DNA of 64,000 nucleotides. Source: Pedobacter ginsengisoli (GTDB lineage Bacteria; Bacteroidota; Bacteroidia; Sphingobacteriales; Sphingobacteriaceae). The stretch lies in NCBI RefSeq assembly GCF_002736205.1, contig NZ_CP024091.1:1736001-1800000 (forward strand). Direction: 5' to 3'. This document shows positions 32,974 through 44,017 of the stretch, one piece after another. Made by a program: the position numbers and the translations under genes. Positions within the stretch are counted from its first letter, which is position 1; each line of letters starts with the position of its first letter. Below the pieces are notes generated by a model. The model had not been told where the DNA came from. It did no database searches and worked only from the letters and a program-made list of their open reading frames with translations.

Positions 32974-35331
32974 ATGAAAAAAACAATTTTACTTACTTTT
33001 ACTTTACTCCTCAATTTTTTCTACTCTTCGGCACAGCAGATCAACCTTAAAACGGATGATCTGGGTCTGAATATCTCTCCCTCTGGTCAGATCATAGCAA
33101 TGTTAAATCCAAAAACAGGAAAAAACTATTTGGCTGTAGGCGAAAAGGCACCGTTGTTAAGAATTCTTACGCTCAACGAATGGGAAGATCCGGCACAGGC
33201 TACATTTAATGGTAAATTAAATATTATAACTCTTAATTATGCCAATTCCAAAGTCTCAGCAGAAGTAAAAGTTATCCAAAAGAAAACCCATTTGATTTTT
33301 GAATTAATTCGATTAAGTGTTAAAGATAAAGTAAGTGCGGTTACCTGGGGTTCATATCCAACTATTATTGGACAAACAATTGGAGAAGTTGTTGGCGTGG
33401 TACGCGATGGCGATTTTGCAATCGGGCTTCAATCATTAAATGTAAAAACTATCGGAGGAGTATTAAAAAATCCAGAAGGTGCAGATTATTCAAGAGGTTC
33501 GGTAGCGATCAGTCAACCTTATGGCAGTAGCTTGCAAGCATTTAGCCTGGACAGATCAAAAGACAGGAAAATTACAGTTTGGAACCAATATCCTAATATG
33601 CCTGTTAATGCAATACCAAATGAAACTACTATAGGCTCAAAGATTGCACTTTTTGGGTGCTCAGAAAATCAGGTACTGTCTCGTATTGGTGTAATTGAGC
33701 TTGCCGAAGGTCTTCCTCATCCATTAATTAATGGCATTTGGCACAAGCAATCACCCGAAACAGGGAGGGCTTATATGATTTCCGATTTTGATGAAAGTAA
33801 TATAGATTCGCTGCTAGGCTATACAAAACAGGCAGGACTTATGTCGCTTTATCACGAAAGCCCATTTCAATCCTGGGGTCATTTTGTTTTAAATCCAACA
33901 AGCTTCCCTAATGGTAATGATGGAATGAAAGTTTGTGTTGATAAAGCATCAAAAATGGGCATTCGTATAGGTGTACATACACTTAGCAATTTTATAAATA
34001 CAAATGACCCTTATGTTACGCCTACACCTGATAAACGACTTGCTTTAACCGGATCTTCTGTCTTAACAGAAGATGTAACTTCATCTGCTACTGAAATTAC
34101 AGTTGAATCTGATGAGTATTTTAAAAACATTAAGCCAAGCACACTACATGCAGTGCAAATTGGCGAGGAAATTATCCGTTTTCGTGAAGTAACATCTAAA
34201 AAGCCTTTTAAATTACTTGATTGCCAGCGCGGAGCCTATGGAACAAAGGCATCAGCCTATCAAAAAGGGATTGAAGTAGGTATGATGATGGATTATCCAT
34301 ACAATACGCTTTTCACAAATTTTAATCTTCAGCAGGAAATTGCTGGAAATTTAGGCCGTTTTTTTACTGAAACCGGTGTTTCACAGATGGACTTTGATGG
34401 TCACGAAGGATGTCTGTCATCCGGAGAAGGTGATTATGGTATGCAAGCCTTTGCTGAAAAGGTCTTTAAAGACACAAAGCACACACTTGTTAATGGCACC
34501 AGTCGATCGAGCCATTATTACTGGCATATTTGTCATTATTGGAATTGGGGAGAACCATGGTATGGCGGATTTCGTGAATCTCAGGGAGATTACCGTTTAG
34601 AAAACCAACCTTTTCTTGAAAGAAATTATATGCCTAATATGCTTGGATGGTTTTTGCTTTCTTCAACAACAACAGCAGAAGACATTGAATGGATGATGGC
34701 AAGGGCCGCGGGGTATAATGCCGGTTTTGCTTTGGTTGCACGTTATAAAAACCTGCAAAAAAATCCAAATACTACTCAATTACTGAATCTTATTAAGCTT
34801 TGGCAAGAAGCCTATAAAAGGAAGATTTTTTCTGCCGATCAATTGACAAGATTAAAGAATCCTGAAAACGACTTTCATCTTGAAAAGAATAACCAGGATT
34901 GGAAATTATATCCGTTTAAAAAATTCAAATTTGAGCATGCCAAACAAGTACTTCAACCCGGTCAACCGACCTTTTCTGAATGGCAATTTGTAAATAGTAA
35001 CCTTGAACAGCCTTTAAATTTCACCCTTACTTTTATGGGGAAAGAAGGTGTAATCCGCAATCCATGGATAGAATTGGATGGCTATTTTAAACTTGAATTG
35101 CCAGGCGAATATGAAGCAGGTAATTCAATTGTATGCAACGGAACAACAATAAAAATATATAATAGTAAAGGTGGTTTTAAAAAGGAAATCACATTAAATC
35201 AAACTATCCCTAGCTTAAAATCAGGTAAGCACACCATCAAATTTGATTGCGAATTTCCTGATGAAAATGAGCTGACAAATAGATTTATCATCAAAACTAT
35301 CAGTACACCTGAAATAATTAAAAACAGATAA
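32974..35331 (+). CDS. Secreted glycoside-hydrolase-like TIM-barrel protein
   Basis: A 785-residue exported protein. The start at 32974 (MKKTILLTFTLLLNFFYSSA) gives a clean signal peptide; the longer frame from 32896 does not. Residues about 25-250 form a beta-sandwich-like region. The middle resembles a TIM barrel: YMISDFDESNIDSLLGYTKQ, GIRIGVHTLSNFINTNDPYV, and GVSQMDFDGHEGCLSSGEGD, where an acidic Asp on a strand end looks catalytic. A beta-sandwich ends it (VIRNPWIELDGYFKLELPGE). The layout recalls alpha-galactosidase-like clans, but I cannot assign a GH family. The sulfatase and Planctomycete-type genes at 39-48 kb suggest polysaccharide breakdown. Confidence 0.65.
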   Translation: MKKTILLTFTLLLNFFYSSAQQINLKTDDLGLNISPSGQIIAMLNPKTGKNYLAVGEKAPLLRILTLNEWEDPAQATFNGKLNIITLNYANSKVSAEVKVIQKKTHLIFELIRLSVKDKVSAVTWGSYPTIIGQTIGEVVGVVRDGDFAIGLQSLNVKTIGGVLKNPEGADYSRGSVAISQPYGSSLQAFSLDRSKDRKITVWNQYPNMPVNAIPNETTIGSKIALFGCSENQVLSRIGVIELAEGLPHPLINGIWHKQSPETGRAYMISDFDESNIDSLLGYTKQAGLMSLYHESPFQSWGHFVLNPTSFPNGNDGMKVCVDKASKMGIRIGVHTLSNFINTNDPYVTPTPDKRLALTGSSVLTEDVTSSATEITVESDEYFKNIKPSTLHAVQIGEEIIRFREVTSKKPFKLLDCQRGAYGTKASAYQKGIEVGMMMDYPYNTLFTNFNLQQEIAGNLGRFFTETGVSQMDFDGHEGCLSSGEGDYGMQAFAEKVFKDTKHTLVNGTSRSSHYYWHICHYWNWGEPWYGGFRESQGDYRLENQPFLERNYMPNMLGWFLLSSTTTAEDIEWMMARAAGYNAGFALVARYKNLQKNPNTTQLLNLIKLWQEAYKRKIFSADQLTRLKNPENDFHLEKNNQDWKLYPFKKFKFEHAKQVLQPGQPTFSEWQFVNSNLEQPLNFTLTFMGKEGVIRNPWIELDGYFKLELPGEYEAGNSIVCNGTTIKIYNSKGGFKKEITLNQTIPSLKSGKHTIKFDCEFPDENELTNRFIIKTISTPEIIKNR

Positions 35332-35357
35332 TTTCAATAAGAGAGATCGATAAACAA

Positions 35358-35388
35358 TTGTGCAATAGTTAAAGAAACTATTGCACAA
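35358..35388. terminator. Perfect hairpin terminator between convergent genes
   Basis: TTGTGCAATAGTT (35358-35370) pairs with AACTATTGCACAA (35376-35388) across a 5-base loop. It sits 27 bp after the forward gene ending at 35331 and 63 bp from the convergent gene ending at 35451, so it can serve the forward gene and perhaps both. Confidence 0.75.
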
Positions 35389-35450
35389 TACTATCATTGG
35401 TTTTCGCGCTCAAATTTACTCCATTGCTTATGAATAATTGTGTGGATGTA

Positions 35451-35975
35451 TTAATAACCTAACTTATCATCCGTATCGTATTTTACGGCATTATATCCCA
35501 ATATCTTTCGCATAAGGCCTAATTGGCCAAAAAGATAACTTTCACGGTCAATGCACATGCCTAACATATTGAGCTTATTCTCCTGTACATAAGATATATT
35601 CATTCCCAATTCATAAGGCTGCTCTAGTTCAGTCTCTTCAATAGACAATAATTTTTTAAACAAAATTGGCGAGATCTTATGCCATTCTTTTTTTAAAACA
35701 TCTAAAGATGGATATTCCGCATTTTCATCTAAAGCTTTTCCGTCTTTAAAAAGCGACTCGTTAGGATCTTTCTCCTCGATGCCTACAATACCAGCCATCC
35801 AGTATCTGCAGTTAACCAGATTGCCAACCATCCATGTAAAGTGATTGGTTTTATTTTCAATACGCGTTAAGGCATCAGACTCCTTAATACCATCCAATAA
35901 ATTATTGAACATCTGGCTATGCATCCTATAGCCGGGAATAATAACCTCTAAGGTTTTAGCTTTTGGTTTTTCCAT
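35451..35975 (-). CDS. DinB-like four-helix-bundle protein
   Basis: A 174-residue helical protein of DinB/YfiT-like layout. The helices carry YRMHSQMFNNLLDGI, a histidine/tryptophan-bearing NHFTWMVGNLVNCRYWMAGI, and LSIEETELEQPYELGM. In DinB proteins three histidines bind a metal; here only one or two are in place, so metal binding is doubtful. Many members act as thiol-dependent transferases, others have no known activity. It is co-directional with the SRPBCC gene 18 bp upstream (35994-36437), forming a two-gene minus-strand operon. Confidence 0.65.
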   Translation of the reverse strand: MEKPKAKTLEVIIPGYRMHSQMFNNLLDGIKESDALTRIENKTNHFTWMVGNLVNCRYWMAGIVGIEEKDPNESLFKDGKALDENAEYPSLDVLKKEWHKISPILFKKLLSIEETELEQPYELGMNISYVQENKLNMLGMCIDRESYLFGQLGLMRKILGYNAVKYDTDDKLGY

Positions 35976-35993
35976 AATTGTAGTTTTAATAAA

Positions 35994-36437
35994 TTACTGT
36001 TCCGAGAGTTTTTTTAGTTCTTCCAGCCCTTTAGTAAAGCCGTTATTCATAATTTCTTCCCATTCTTCTCCAACTTGAACAGAAGCATTAAGCTTAGTAA
36101 TCCCATTATTTTCAGAAAGATGGTATGCCTCAAGCGAACCCGACCAGCTTTTCACTTTTTCGCTGGTGGTATCTTCCTTACCATCTATTACTTCGCCAAG
36201 ATGCTCAAATACAATATCATAAGGTTCCTTTTTATTTTTAATGGTGCTAATCATGCCATTACCTTTTCCGTCCAGAAAAAGTGTCCTTCCTCCAATCTCC
36301 CAATCACTATGCACTTTAGAACCACCGCCAGGATTAAAGGCATCTGTCCATTGCGAATAAGTTGGCTCATTCCAAAGCGTATCCCAAACTTTTTGAGCAG
36401 GTGCTTTGATCTCTTTTGTGAATTGTAATGTTTTCAT
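35994..36437 (-). CDS. SRPBCC/START-like ligand-binding protein (AHSA1 type)
   Basis: A 147-residue protein of the SRPBCC helix-grip fold. The start MKTLQFTKEIKAPAQKVWDT with LWNEPTYSQWTDAFNPGGGS is the usual family N-terminus, then strands SDWEIGGRTLFLDGKGNG and ISTIKNKKEPYDIVFEHLGE, and a C-terminal helix EIMNNGFTKGLEELKKL closing the cavity. It probably binds a hydrophobic small molecule. It stands first in a two-gene operon with the DinB-like gene. Confidence 0.8.
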   Translation of the reverse strand: MKTLQFTKEIKAPAQKVWDTLWNEPTYSQWTDAFNPGGGSKVHSDWEIGGRTLFLDGKGNGMISTIKNKKEPYDIVFEHLGEVIDGKEDTTSEKVKSWSGSLEAYHLSENNGITKLNASVQVGEEWEEIMNNGFTKGLEELKKLSEQ

Positions 36438-36759
36438 AGAAATAATTTTAAGGTTAATAACTTGTCTAACAAAACTATCGAAAAAAGTAAGCAGCTATAG
36501 GGTATCAATGCGACAGTTTAAGGGTTGAATTGCGACTTTCATGAACAATTAACATCCTCATTGTCAAATGGTTTTTAATATGTTTGGTTTTTTCTGCTGT
36601 TCAACATTGTACACCTACCGTTCAATAATGAACAATTTTACAAACAATAAAAAACTAAACAGCTATATAAGAATAAGTTACATAATTAAATGCTATTGGC
36701 ACAGACTTGGTAAGCCACCGGGTATTCATATTTGTATTAATTGATAAACCACATATTCC
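36438..36759. promoter_or_regulatory. Divergent promoter region with GTTCA palindrome
   Basis: These 322 bases separate the minus-strand SRPBCC operon from the plus-strand permease gene and contain no gene. GTTCAATAATGAAC at 36620-36633 is a dyad (GTTCA/TGAAC) about 127 bp upstream of the permease start, a plausible regulator-binding site. No full TTTG-N19-TAnnTTTG promoter was found. Confidence 0.35.
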
Positions 36760-39132
36760 ATGTTCAGGCTCAATTTAAAAATCGCTTTGCGTAACCTATG
36801 GAGAAACAAAACTTCTTCTGTTATTAATATTATTGGTCTGGCAGTTGGTTTATCAGCTTGCCTGCTATTGCTGCTATATGTAAATTACGAAGTAAATTTT
36901 GACCGGCATTATAAAGATGCTGACAAAATTTATCAGGTTCTAACGAATTTCCAGGATGCTTCAGGAAAAATCACAAGTACAGGCCGATCGCCAGGAAATG
37001 GAATTGCAAAGGCTATTAAAACTAAAATACCAGAGATAGACGCTATTACCAGAATTAGTGGTGGTAATAAATCACTCATAGCAAATCAGCAAAAAAGTTT
37101 TAATAGAGTAGACATGTTTGCTGATCCGGATATACTGAAAGTATTCAACTACGAATTTGTTGCGGGTGACCCAAACTCAGCGTTAAATACACCAAATGCT
37201 ATTATATTGACTACAGAGACAGCAAAACTTTTATTTGGCACCACAGATGCATTAAACAAAACTGTCAGATACCAAAATAATAAAGATTTAAAAGTTACTG
37301 GTGTAATTAAAGATTTGCCTACAAACACTTCACTCAGGTTTGATTATTTAATGCCCTGGTCTTTTTACGAAAGTATTGACGATTATGCCAAAAACCCAGG
37401 TTGGGGAGATTTTAGCTATCTGGCCATGGCCCGGGTTAATAATCCAGCCAGTATTGATCTGATCAATTCTAAAGTAAAAAAGCTGTTCAATGAAAATTAT
37501 ACTGAACAAAAGAATCAAAATTTTTTATTCCCCTTGTCAGATATGCATTTGCATGATGAATTTTTAAACGGTAAGAGTATAGGTGGCGATATAGAACGTA
37601 TTTATCTTTTTATTGCATTAGCCTTTGGTATTTTACTTGTTGCCTGTATCAATTTTATGAACATGGCTACTGCAAAATCAGAGCGCAGGGCAAAAGAGGT
37701 TGGGATCAGGAAAACAATAGGAGCAACCAGAAATTCATTAATTATTCAGTTTCTTACTGAAGCCCTGGTTTTGGCCACCTTGGCAGTACTAATTGCAGTT
37801 GCCGTTGTTGAGGCGAGTTTACCTGTATTTAATAACCTACTTAACATAAAAGTCGTTATTGATTATACCAACACAGGTTATTGGCTAGCTCTGTTAATAG
37901 TAGCTCTGCTGACAGGTCTTTTAGCAGGAGCTTATCCTGCAATATTTCTTTCTTCCTTTAATCCAATTCAAACATTAAAGAAAAAAGCTGTAAGAACCAG
38001 ACTTATCCCAATTAACCTGAGACAGGTTCTGGTAGTAGGACAGTTTTGTTTTGCTATTGTGCTGATCATTGCCACATTGGTTATTTATAAGCAGATGCAA
38101 TACATAAAAAACAGACCTGTAGGATATAATATCAATTTACTTGCAGAAATGTCTCAGGATGGGGCACTGTTCAATAAGTTTGAGCTATTTAAAGATCAGG
38201 TACTGAAAAGTGGTGCAGCTACAGCAGTAAACCAAACATCGCAGAGCATGACTCATGCCAGCAACTGGTTTTATGGTTTCGAATGGCCAGGAATGGAAGA
38301 AAAAGGGAAAGAAATTGTTTTTAACCGCCTTCAAACTCAGTATGATTTTGTAAAGACAAGCGGTGTGGAGTTGCTGGCCGGGCGCGATTTCTCCAGAGAT
38401 TTTGCATCAGATAGTGCAGCAATTCTACTGAGCAGTACTGCGGTAAAGGTAATGAAACTTAAAAATCCTGTTGGAACAAATGTAAAGTTGTTTGGAAATC
38501 AGCTAAAAGTGATTGGTGTTTTTAAAGATTTCTTATGGGATTCACCTTACCATTCCGGAAGGCAAATGGTAATTAATTTTAATAAAAATCAAGGAGGAAT
38601 CATCAATCTGCAGTTAAACCCTGCAAATAGTTTAAGCAAAAATATTGAATTGATCTCCGTTATTGCTAAAAATATCAACCCAGACTATCCTGCAGAAATT
38701 AGGCTTATTAACGACCTGTATGCTAATAAACTACAATCCGAAAAAATCTTGGGTATTCTGGTCAACTTATTTGGGAGTATAGCCATATTAATTTCTTGCA
38801 TGGGGCTTTATGGTCTGGTGGCATACAGTGCAGAACAACGAACAAAAGAGTTTGGCGTACGCCGTGTACTAGGAGCTTCGGTAGGAAATATCATGAGGCT
38901 GTTATCGGTTTCCTTTCTTAAAATGGTTTTTATAGCAGCATGTATTGGAGTACCAATGGCGTATTATTTAATGAATAGATGGCTTACTAGTTTTGAGTTC
39001 AGAACAACCTTATCATGGACAATTATACTTGTGTCAATAGTAGGAACAACAATCATTGCATTTTTAACGGTCAGTTTTCAGGCTTATAAAGCTGCTAAAG
39101 CTAACCCTGTTGATGCATTAAAATACGAATAA
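36760..39132 (+). CDS. FtsX/MacB-type ABC transporter permease
   Basis: A 790-residue inner-membrane protein with the duplicated layout common in Bacteroidota. The N-terminus (FRLNLKIALRNLWRNKTSSV) is followed by a helix (INIIGLAVGLSACLLLLLYV) and a MacB periplasmic domain at about 45-275. FtsX block 1 is at about 285-410 (FIALAFGILLVACINFMNMA, AKEVGIRKTIGATRNSL), then a second periplasmic domain and FtsX block 2 at about 665-790 (ILISCMGLYGLVAYSAEQRT, EFGVRRVLGASVGNIM), ending ANPVDALKYE. No ATPase gene is adjacent, so it must use an ATPase encoded elsewhere. Such permeases act in mechanotransmission or antibiotic/peptide response. Confidence 0.88.
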   Translation: MFRLNLKIALRNLWRNKTSSVINIIGLAVGLSACLLLLLYVNYEVNFDRHYKDADKIYQVLTNFQDASGKITSTGRSPGNGIAKAIKTKIPEIDAITRISGGNKSLIANQQKSFNRVDMFADPDILKVFNYEFVAGDPNSALNTPNAIILTTETAKLLFGTTDALNKTVRYQNNKDLKVTGVIKDLPTNTSLRFDYLMPWSFYESIDDYAKNPGWGDFSYLAMARVNNPASIDLINSKVKKLFNENYTEQKNQNFLFPLSDMHLHDEFLNGKSIGGDIERIYLFIALAFGILLVACINFMNMATAKSERRAKEVGIRKTIGATRNSLIIQFLTEALVLATLAVLIAVAVVEASLPVFNNLLNIKVVIDYTNTGYWLALLIVALLTGLLAGAYPAIFLSSFNPIQTLKKKAVRTRLIPINLRQVLVVGQFCFAIVLIIATLVIYKQMQYIKNRPVGYNINLLAEMSQDGALFNKFELFKDQVLKSGAATAVNQTSQSMTHASNWFYGFEWPGMEEKGKEIVFNRLQTQYDFVKTSGVELLAGRDFSRDFASDSAAILLSSTAVKVMKLKNPVGTNVKLFGNQLKVIGVFKDFLWDSPYHSGRQMVINFNKNQGGIINLQLNPANSLSKNIELISVIAKNINPDYPAEIRLINDLYANKLQSEKILGILVNLFGSIAILISCMGLYGLVAYSAEQRTKEFGVRRVLGASVGNIMRLLSVSFLKMVFIAACIGVPMAYYLMNRWLTSFEFRTTLSWTIILVSIVGTTIIAFLTVSFQAYKAAKANPVDALKYE

Positions 39133-39258
39133 AATTAGCTTAGCTGATAGAAATCCTTCATGAATGTCGGATTTGTACTAAAATTAGTTGTATTTGTTAA
39201 ATTATTAAGAGGGGAACTGAGTTAATTTTATATCCATAACCAGTATAAACTTCTTGTG

Positions 39259-42200
39259 ATGCAACGACAATTTTTTATGTTGCTGGGTGCCATACTTTTA
39301 GTTGGCATTGGCATCTATGTATATTCATCTTCTATGCCCAAACTACCAGTTGATGTAGAAGAGGCTTATAATACTTTGCCTAAAACTTTAGACTATAACA
39401 TAGATGTAAAACCTATACTTTCTGATAAATGTTTTGCATGCCACGGACCCGATAAAGCTAAGCAAAAGGCAGGTTTAAGATTAGATCTGGCCAATTTTGC
39501 ATATGCAGACCTACCTGAAAACAAAGGTAAAGTTGCTATTGACCCGGGTAATCTAGACAACAGTGAAGCTTTCCACAGGATAATTTCTGAGGATGCTAAA
39601 TATAAAATGCCCACGCCTGAATCACATCTTAATCTTACGGCCGTTGAAAAAGCAACACTTATCAAATGGATTAAGGATGGTGCACTTTACAAACCCCATT
39701 GGGCATTTGTAAAACCAGTTAAACTCGAAGCTCCAAAAATTACTGAAGATGTAGTATTAAATAACCCAATAGATAATTTCATTGTCGAAAAATTACAAAA
39801 ACAAAAGCTAAAACAATCTAAAGAGGCAAGTAAGGAGCTTTTACTACGCAGGGTATCTTTAGACCTTACAGGTCTGCCACCAACCTTAAAAGAAATTGAT
39901 GCTTTTTTGCAAGATAAATCCTCAAATGCATATGAAAAACAAGTCGACCGGCTCCTAAAGTCACCCCACTATGGCGAAAAAATGGCTGTAGACTGGCTAG
40001 ATGTAGCTCGTTTTGCTGATTCACATGGGTATACTGTAGATAGACTAAGAGATATGTCGCCATATCGCGATTGGGTGATTAAAGCTTTCAATAGCAATAT
40101 GGCTTACGACAAATTTATGCAATGGCAGCTGGCTGGTGATTTAATGCCAAATCCAACACGCGAAATGATGATTGCAACTGCTTTTAACCGTAATCATCAG
40201 CAAAATATGGAAGGTGGTATTATTGAGGAAGAGTTTCAAACTGAGTATGTGATAGATCGAACCAATACTTTTGGTGATGCAATGCTCGGCCTATCTGTAG
40301 GTTGCGCAAAGTGTCACGACCATAAGTACGACCCCATTTCGCAAAAGAACTACTATGAGTTGTATAGTTTTTTTAACAATGTAAAAGAAGCCGGTCAGAT
40401 TTCGTTTGATGATACTATGCCTGCGCCAACAATGCTATTACCAGACTCAGAAAAGGAGCAGGTTATAAACGACATTAAAAAAACTATTTCTGTACAGCAA
40501 CAAAAAATAAAGGAGAAGGAACGTCAGGAAGAGACCGCATTTCTAAATTGGCTCAGCAGAAAAGAGTATATCAAACTATCATCAAAAAATATACCTACAG
40601 ACGGACTACAAGCTTATTTTAATTTTGATAATGGAAATCTCATCGATTCAAAAGATCATAAGCAAACCGCGGTAATGAAGCGAGATGCCGGGCAACCTGG
40701 TGATTCACCGGTATTTACTGCCGGGAGTGTTGGCAAAGGGTTATTGCTTAATGGCGATACATGGCTTGATTTGAACCAGGCAGGTGTTTTTCGTAAAACG
40801 GAACCTTTTAGCATTGGCCTTTGGGTTAACATACCCAAAGATCTTACCGAGGGAGTGATCTTTCATAAGTGCATCGCTGAACGATTATATAATTTCAAAG
40901 GATACCATTTATACCTTAAAAACAATAAGCTGGAATTGAGTATGGCACACGCATATCCTGCCAATGCAATCACAAAACTTAGTTATGATAAAGTACCACG
41001 CAATAAATGGATACAACTAACCATGACTTATGATGGTTCTTCAAAAGCTGCCGGCTTAAAATTATACCTGGATGGGGCAGATATGAAAATGGAAACCGTT
41101 ATGGATAGGCTAGATAAGGATATTCTTTTTAACGGTGGCACACAGCCAGGCTTACAAATAGGCGCATGGTGGCGTGGTCGCGGCTTCAAAGAAGGTAAGG
41201 TAGATGAAATTACAGTATACAACCGCAATTTAACCCCACTCGAAATAAATGCCCTTGCTAAAAAGACAAGCATGTCTCAGCTGGTTACAAAATCAAAATT
41301 AACAGATCTGGAAATTAGTTCATTAAGACAGTACTATTTTACGGTAGTTGATCCGATGCTCAAAAAAGAAGAAAATGAGCTCAAACTATTGCGTACCAAA
41401 CTGGCAGACTCAGTAGAGAATGTGCAGGAATTAATGGTTATGCGGGAAATGGCAACACCTAAAAAAACTTTCTTACTTAAACGAGGCAACTATGATATGC
41501 CCGAAGAACAAGTTTATCCCAATACACCAACCAGTATATTGCCATACGACAAAAACCTACCCAAAAATAGGTACGGTTTAGCTCAATGGCTTACTAACCC
41601 AAATAATCCATTAGCCTCAAGGGTTGCCGTAAACCGCCTTTGGCAAAACTTCTTTGGTGTAGGCCTGGTTAAAACCTCCGAAGATTTTGGTAACCAGGGC
41701 GAAATGCCAAGCCATTTAGAATTGCTTGACTGGCTGGCTGTTTCTTTCATGGAATCTGGTTGGAATGTGAAGAAATTGAATAAAATGATCGTAATGTCTG
41801 CCACTTACAGACAAGATTCACGTGCAACTAAAGAATCGCATGAAAAAGATCCGGAAAACAGGTTGCTATCTCATGGACCGGCCTATCGGATGCCTGCCGA
41901 AATGATAAGGGATAATGCACTTATGGCCAGCGGATTATTGAATCCAAAAATCGGCGGAAAAAGTGTTAAACCTTACCAACCCGAAGGGCTATGGGAAATC
42001 AACAATACTTCCTATACGCAGGATAAAGGCCCTGAAGTGTACCGTCGCAGTTTATATGTTGTTATAAAAAGGTCAGTACCAAATCCTACATTATCAACAT
42101 TTGATGCTCCTTCAAGAAGCTACTGTATTATTCGCCGGCAAAAAACCAATACCCCGTTACAAGCTCTGGTAACACTAAATGATCCTACTTTTCTTGAAGC

Positions 42201-42492
42201 TGCAAAAGTATTGGGTGTGCAAATGACTATGCTGCCTAACAACACTGAGGCTATTGCCCAAACCTATAGAAAGTTAACCGGACGACGGGCACAGCCAGCC
42301 GAGCTAAAACTCCTCAGCACATTGCAGCAAACGGAATTGAACAAATTCAGGAAAAATCCGGAAAAACAGAATGGCTGGCTCAATGCCGGCCAGTATCAAG
42401 TTAATAAAATGATGGATACCGCAATGATTGCTGCTAATGCAGTTGTTGCCAGCACCATATTAAATTCAGACGCAACACTTACTAAACGATAA
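39259..42492 (+). CDS. Planctomycete-type cytochrome/DUF1549/LamG/DUF1553 protein
   Basis: A 1077-residue protein with an N-terminal anchor helix ([20 protein letters not shown]). Domains: cytochrome-c-like domain with a heme site CFACH (about 55-130); DUF1549 (about 165-390), holding a second CAKCH and [20 protein letters not shown]; a LamG/concanavalin-like insert (about 445-665; [28 protein letters not shown]); DUF1553 (about 770-1045; [20 protein letters not shown]). The start is the ATG at 39259; a GTG directly precedes it. These giant proteins are typical of Planctomycetes and occur in some Bacteroidota beside sulfatases; the role is unknown, perhaps extracellular carbohydrate oxidation. 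The next gene starts 4 bp after its stop codon. Confidence 0.85.
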   Translation: MQRQFFMLLGAILLVGIGIYVYSSSMPKLPVDVEEAYNTLPKTLDYNIDVKPILSDKCFACHGPDKAKQKAGLRLDLANFAYADLPENKGKVAIDPGNLDNSEAFHRIISEDAKYKMPTPESHLNLTAVEKATLIKWIKDGALYKPHWAFVKPVKLEAPKITEDVVLNNPIDNFIVEKLQKQKLKQSKEASKELLLRRVSLDLTGLPPTLKEIDAFLQDKSSNAYEKQVDRLLKSPHYGEKMAVDWLDVARFADSHGYTVDRLRDMSPYRDWVIKAFNSNMAYDKFMQWQLAGDLMPNPTREMMIATAFNRNHQQNMEGGIIEEEFQTEYVIDRTNTFGDAMLGLSVGCAKCHDHKYDPISQKNYYELYSFFNNVKEAGQISFDDTMPAPTMLLPDSEKEQVINDIKKTISVQQQKIKEKERQEETAFLNWLSRKEYIKLSSKNIPTDGLQAYFNFDNGNLIDSKDHKQTAVMKRDAGQPGDSPVFTAGSVGKGLLLNGDTWLDLNQAGVFRKTEPFSIGLWVNIPKDLTEGVIFHKCIAERLYNFKGYHLYLKNNKLELSMAHAYPANAITKLSYDKVPRNKWIQLTMTYDGSSKAAGLKLYLDGADMKMETVMDRLDKDILFNGGTQPGLQIGAWWRGRGFKEGKVDEITVYNRNLTPLEINALAKKTSMSQLVTKSKLTDLEISSLRQYYFTVVDPMLKKEENELKLLRTKLADSVENVQELMVMREMATPKKTFLLKRGNYDMPEEQVYPNTPTSILPYDKNLPKNRYGLAQWLTNPNNPLASRVAVNRLWQNFFGVGLVKTSEDFGNQGEMPSHLELLDWLAVSFMESGWNVKKLNKMIVMSATYRQDSRATKESHEKDPENRLLSHGPAYRMPAEMIRDNALMASGLLNPKIGGKSVKPYQPEGLWEINNTSYTQDKGPEVYRRSLYVVIKRSVPNPTLSTFDAPSRSYCIIRRQKTNTPLQALVTLNDPTFLEAAKVLGVQMTMLPNNTEAIAQTYRKLTGRRAQPAELKLLSTLQQTELNKFRKNPEKQNGWLNAGQYQVNKMMDTAMIAANAVVASTILNSDATLTKR

Positions 42493-42496
42493 TTGT

Positions 42497-44017
42497 ATGG
42501 CAGATCATCATCACCACGAAGAAGAATTCAGACTTAATAATCCTGATTTTGAAAGGCTAAACCAAAGATTGGACCGACGAGACTTTCTGACCAAAACATC
42601 GATGGGTATTGGTGCTCTTGCTCTTGGATCACTATTTGGCAATAAATTAATGGGAAATGCTCCACGCCCGGCCATTAGCAACGCAACAGGGGATATGGAA
42701 CAGGAAATATTGAAAGCCTTACCTCACTTTGCACCAAAGGCCAAAAGAGTAGTGTATCTATTCATGAGTGGCGGGCCATCACAGCTTGAGACTTTTGATT
42801 ATAAACCTGCATTAGTAAATATGATGGGCCAAAATCTACCCGAATCTATTCGTAAAGGCCAGCGGTTAACCGGCATGAGTGCAAACCAAAGTGCTTTACC
42901 CGTTGTGCCCTCATACTATAAGTTTAATCAGCATGGACAAAACCAAACGTGGATTAGTGAGCTATTGCCTCATACTGCCAAAGTGATTGATGATTTATGC
43001 ATCGTGAAATCTATGCATTCCGAAGCCATTAACCATGATCCTGCTATCACCTTTTTTCAAACTGGCAATCAATTGCCAGGCCGCCCGTCAATAGGTTCCT
43101 GGCTTAGTTATGGTTTAGGCTCTGATAACGAAAACCTGCCTACTTTCATTGTACTCGTATCAAAGAATGGCCAGAAAGACCAACCTCTTTATGCCCGCCT
43201 ATGGGGTAATGGTTTTTTACCATCTAAGCATCAAGGTGTACAGTTTGGTTCCGGAAAAGATCCGGTATTGTTTCTTAACAACCCCGAAGGATATGACGGC
43301 GCAGATAGAAAGGAAATGCTGGACTATCTTTCAAAACTAAACCAAATCCAAAATAGCACTTATGGTGATCCTGAGGTAGATGCGCGAATAGCCCAATATG
43401 AAATGGCTTACCGGATGCAAACATCAGTCCCGGAGGTAATGAGCGTGGCTGATGAACCAGAAGAAATATTTGAATTATATGGCCCCGACAGTAAAGACCC
43501 AGGCACTTACGCGGCCAACTGTTTGCTGGCCCGAAAACTCTTAGAAAAGGATGTAAAGTTTGTTCAACTATACCATCAGGGCTGGGACCAGCATGGAAGT
43601 CTTCCATCAGGAATTGCCGGTCAGTGTAAAGCTACAGACCAGGGAACAGCCGCCTTAATTACTGACCTAAAACGCAGAGGATTACTGGAAGATACGCTGG
43701 TAATATGGGGAGGCGAATTTGGACGTACGGTTTACTCACAAGGCAAACTAACAGCTAACGATTATGGTCGGGATCATCATCCGCGTTGCTTTACAATGTG
43801 GATGGCAGGTGCAGGTGTGAAACCGGGAATCAGTTTTGGAGAAACTGATGATTTTAGCTACAATATTGTTAAAGACCCTGTTCACGTTCACGATTTTCAA
43901 GCCACACTATTGCACCTAATGGGAATTGATCATGAACGCTTAACCTATAAATTTCAAGGTCGCCGGTTCAGACTTACCGATGTTGAAGGGAAAATTGTAA
44001 AAGGCATTTTAGCATGA
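42497..44017 (+). CDS. DUF1501 protein with Tat signal
   Basis: A 506-residue protein of the alkaline-phosphatase/sulfatase-like superfamily. A His-rich start ([11 protein letters not shown]) precedes a twin-arginine signal [20 protein letters not shown], so it is exported folded. Conserved segments include [50 protein letters not shown] and [16 protein letters not shown] plus [11 protein letters not shown], the usual metal-binding Asp/His positions of this family. DUF1501 genes nearly always follow the DUF1549/DUF1553 gene, as here, and the next start codon overlaps its stop by 4 bp. It probably acts with its neighbour on an extracellular substrate. Confidence 0.88.
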   Translation: MADHHHHEEEFRLNNPDFERLNQRLDRRDFLTKTSMGIGALALGSLFGNKLMGNAPRPAISNATGDMEQEILKALPHFAPKAKRVVYLFMSGGPSQLETFDYKPALVNMMGQNLPESIRKGQRLTGMSANQSALPVVPSYYKFNQHGQNQTWISELLPHTAKVIDDLCIVKSMHSEAINHDPAITFFQTGNQLPGRPSIGSWLSYGLGSDNENLPTFIVLVSKNGQKDQPLYARLWGNGFLPSKHQGVQFGSGKDPVLFLNNPEGYDGADRKEMLDYLSKLNQIQNSTYGDPEVDARIAQYEMAYRMQTSVPEVMSVADEPEEIFELYGPDSKDPGTYAANCLLARKLLEKDVKFVQLYHQGWDQHGSLPSGIAGQCKATDQGTAALITDLKRRGLLEDTLVIWGGEFGRTVYSQGKLTANDYGRDHHPRCFTMWMAGAGVKPGISFGETDDFSYNIVKDPVHVHDFQATLLHLMGIDHERLTYKFQGRRFRLTDVEGKIVKGILA

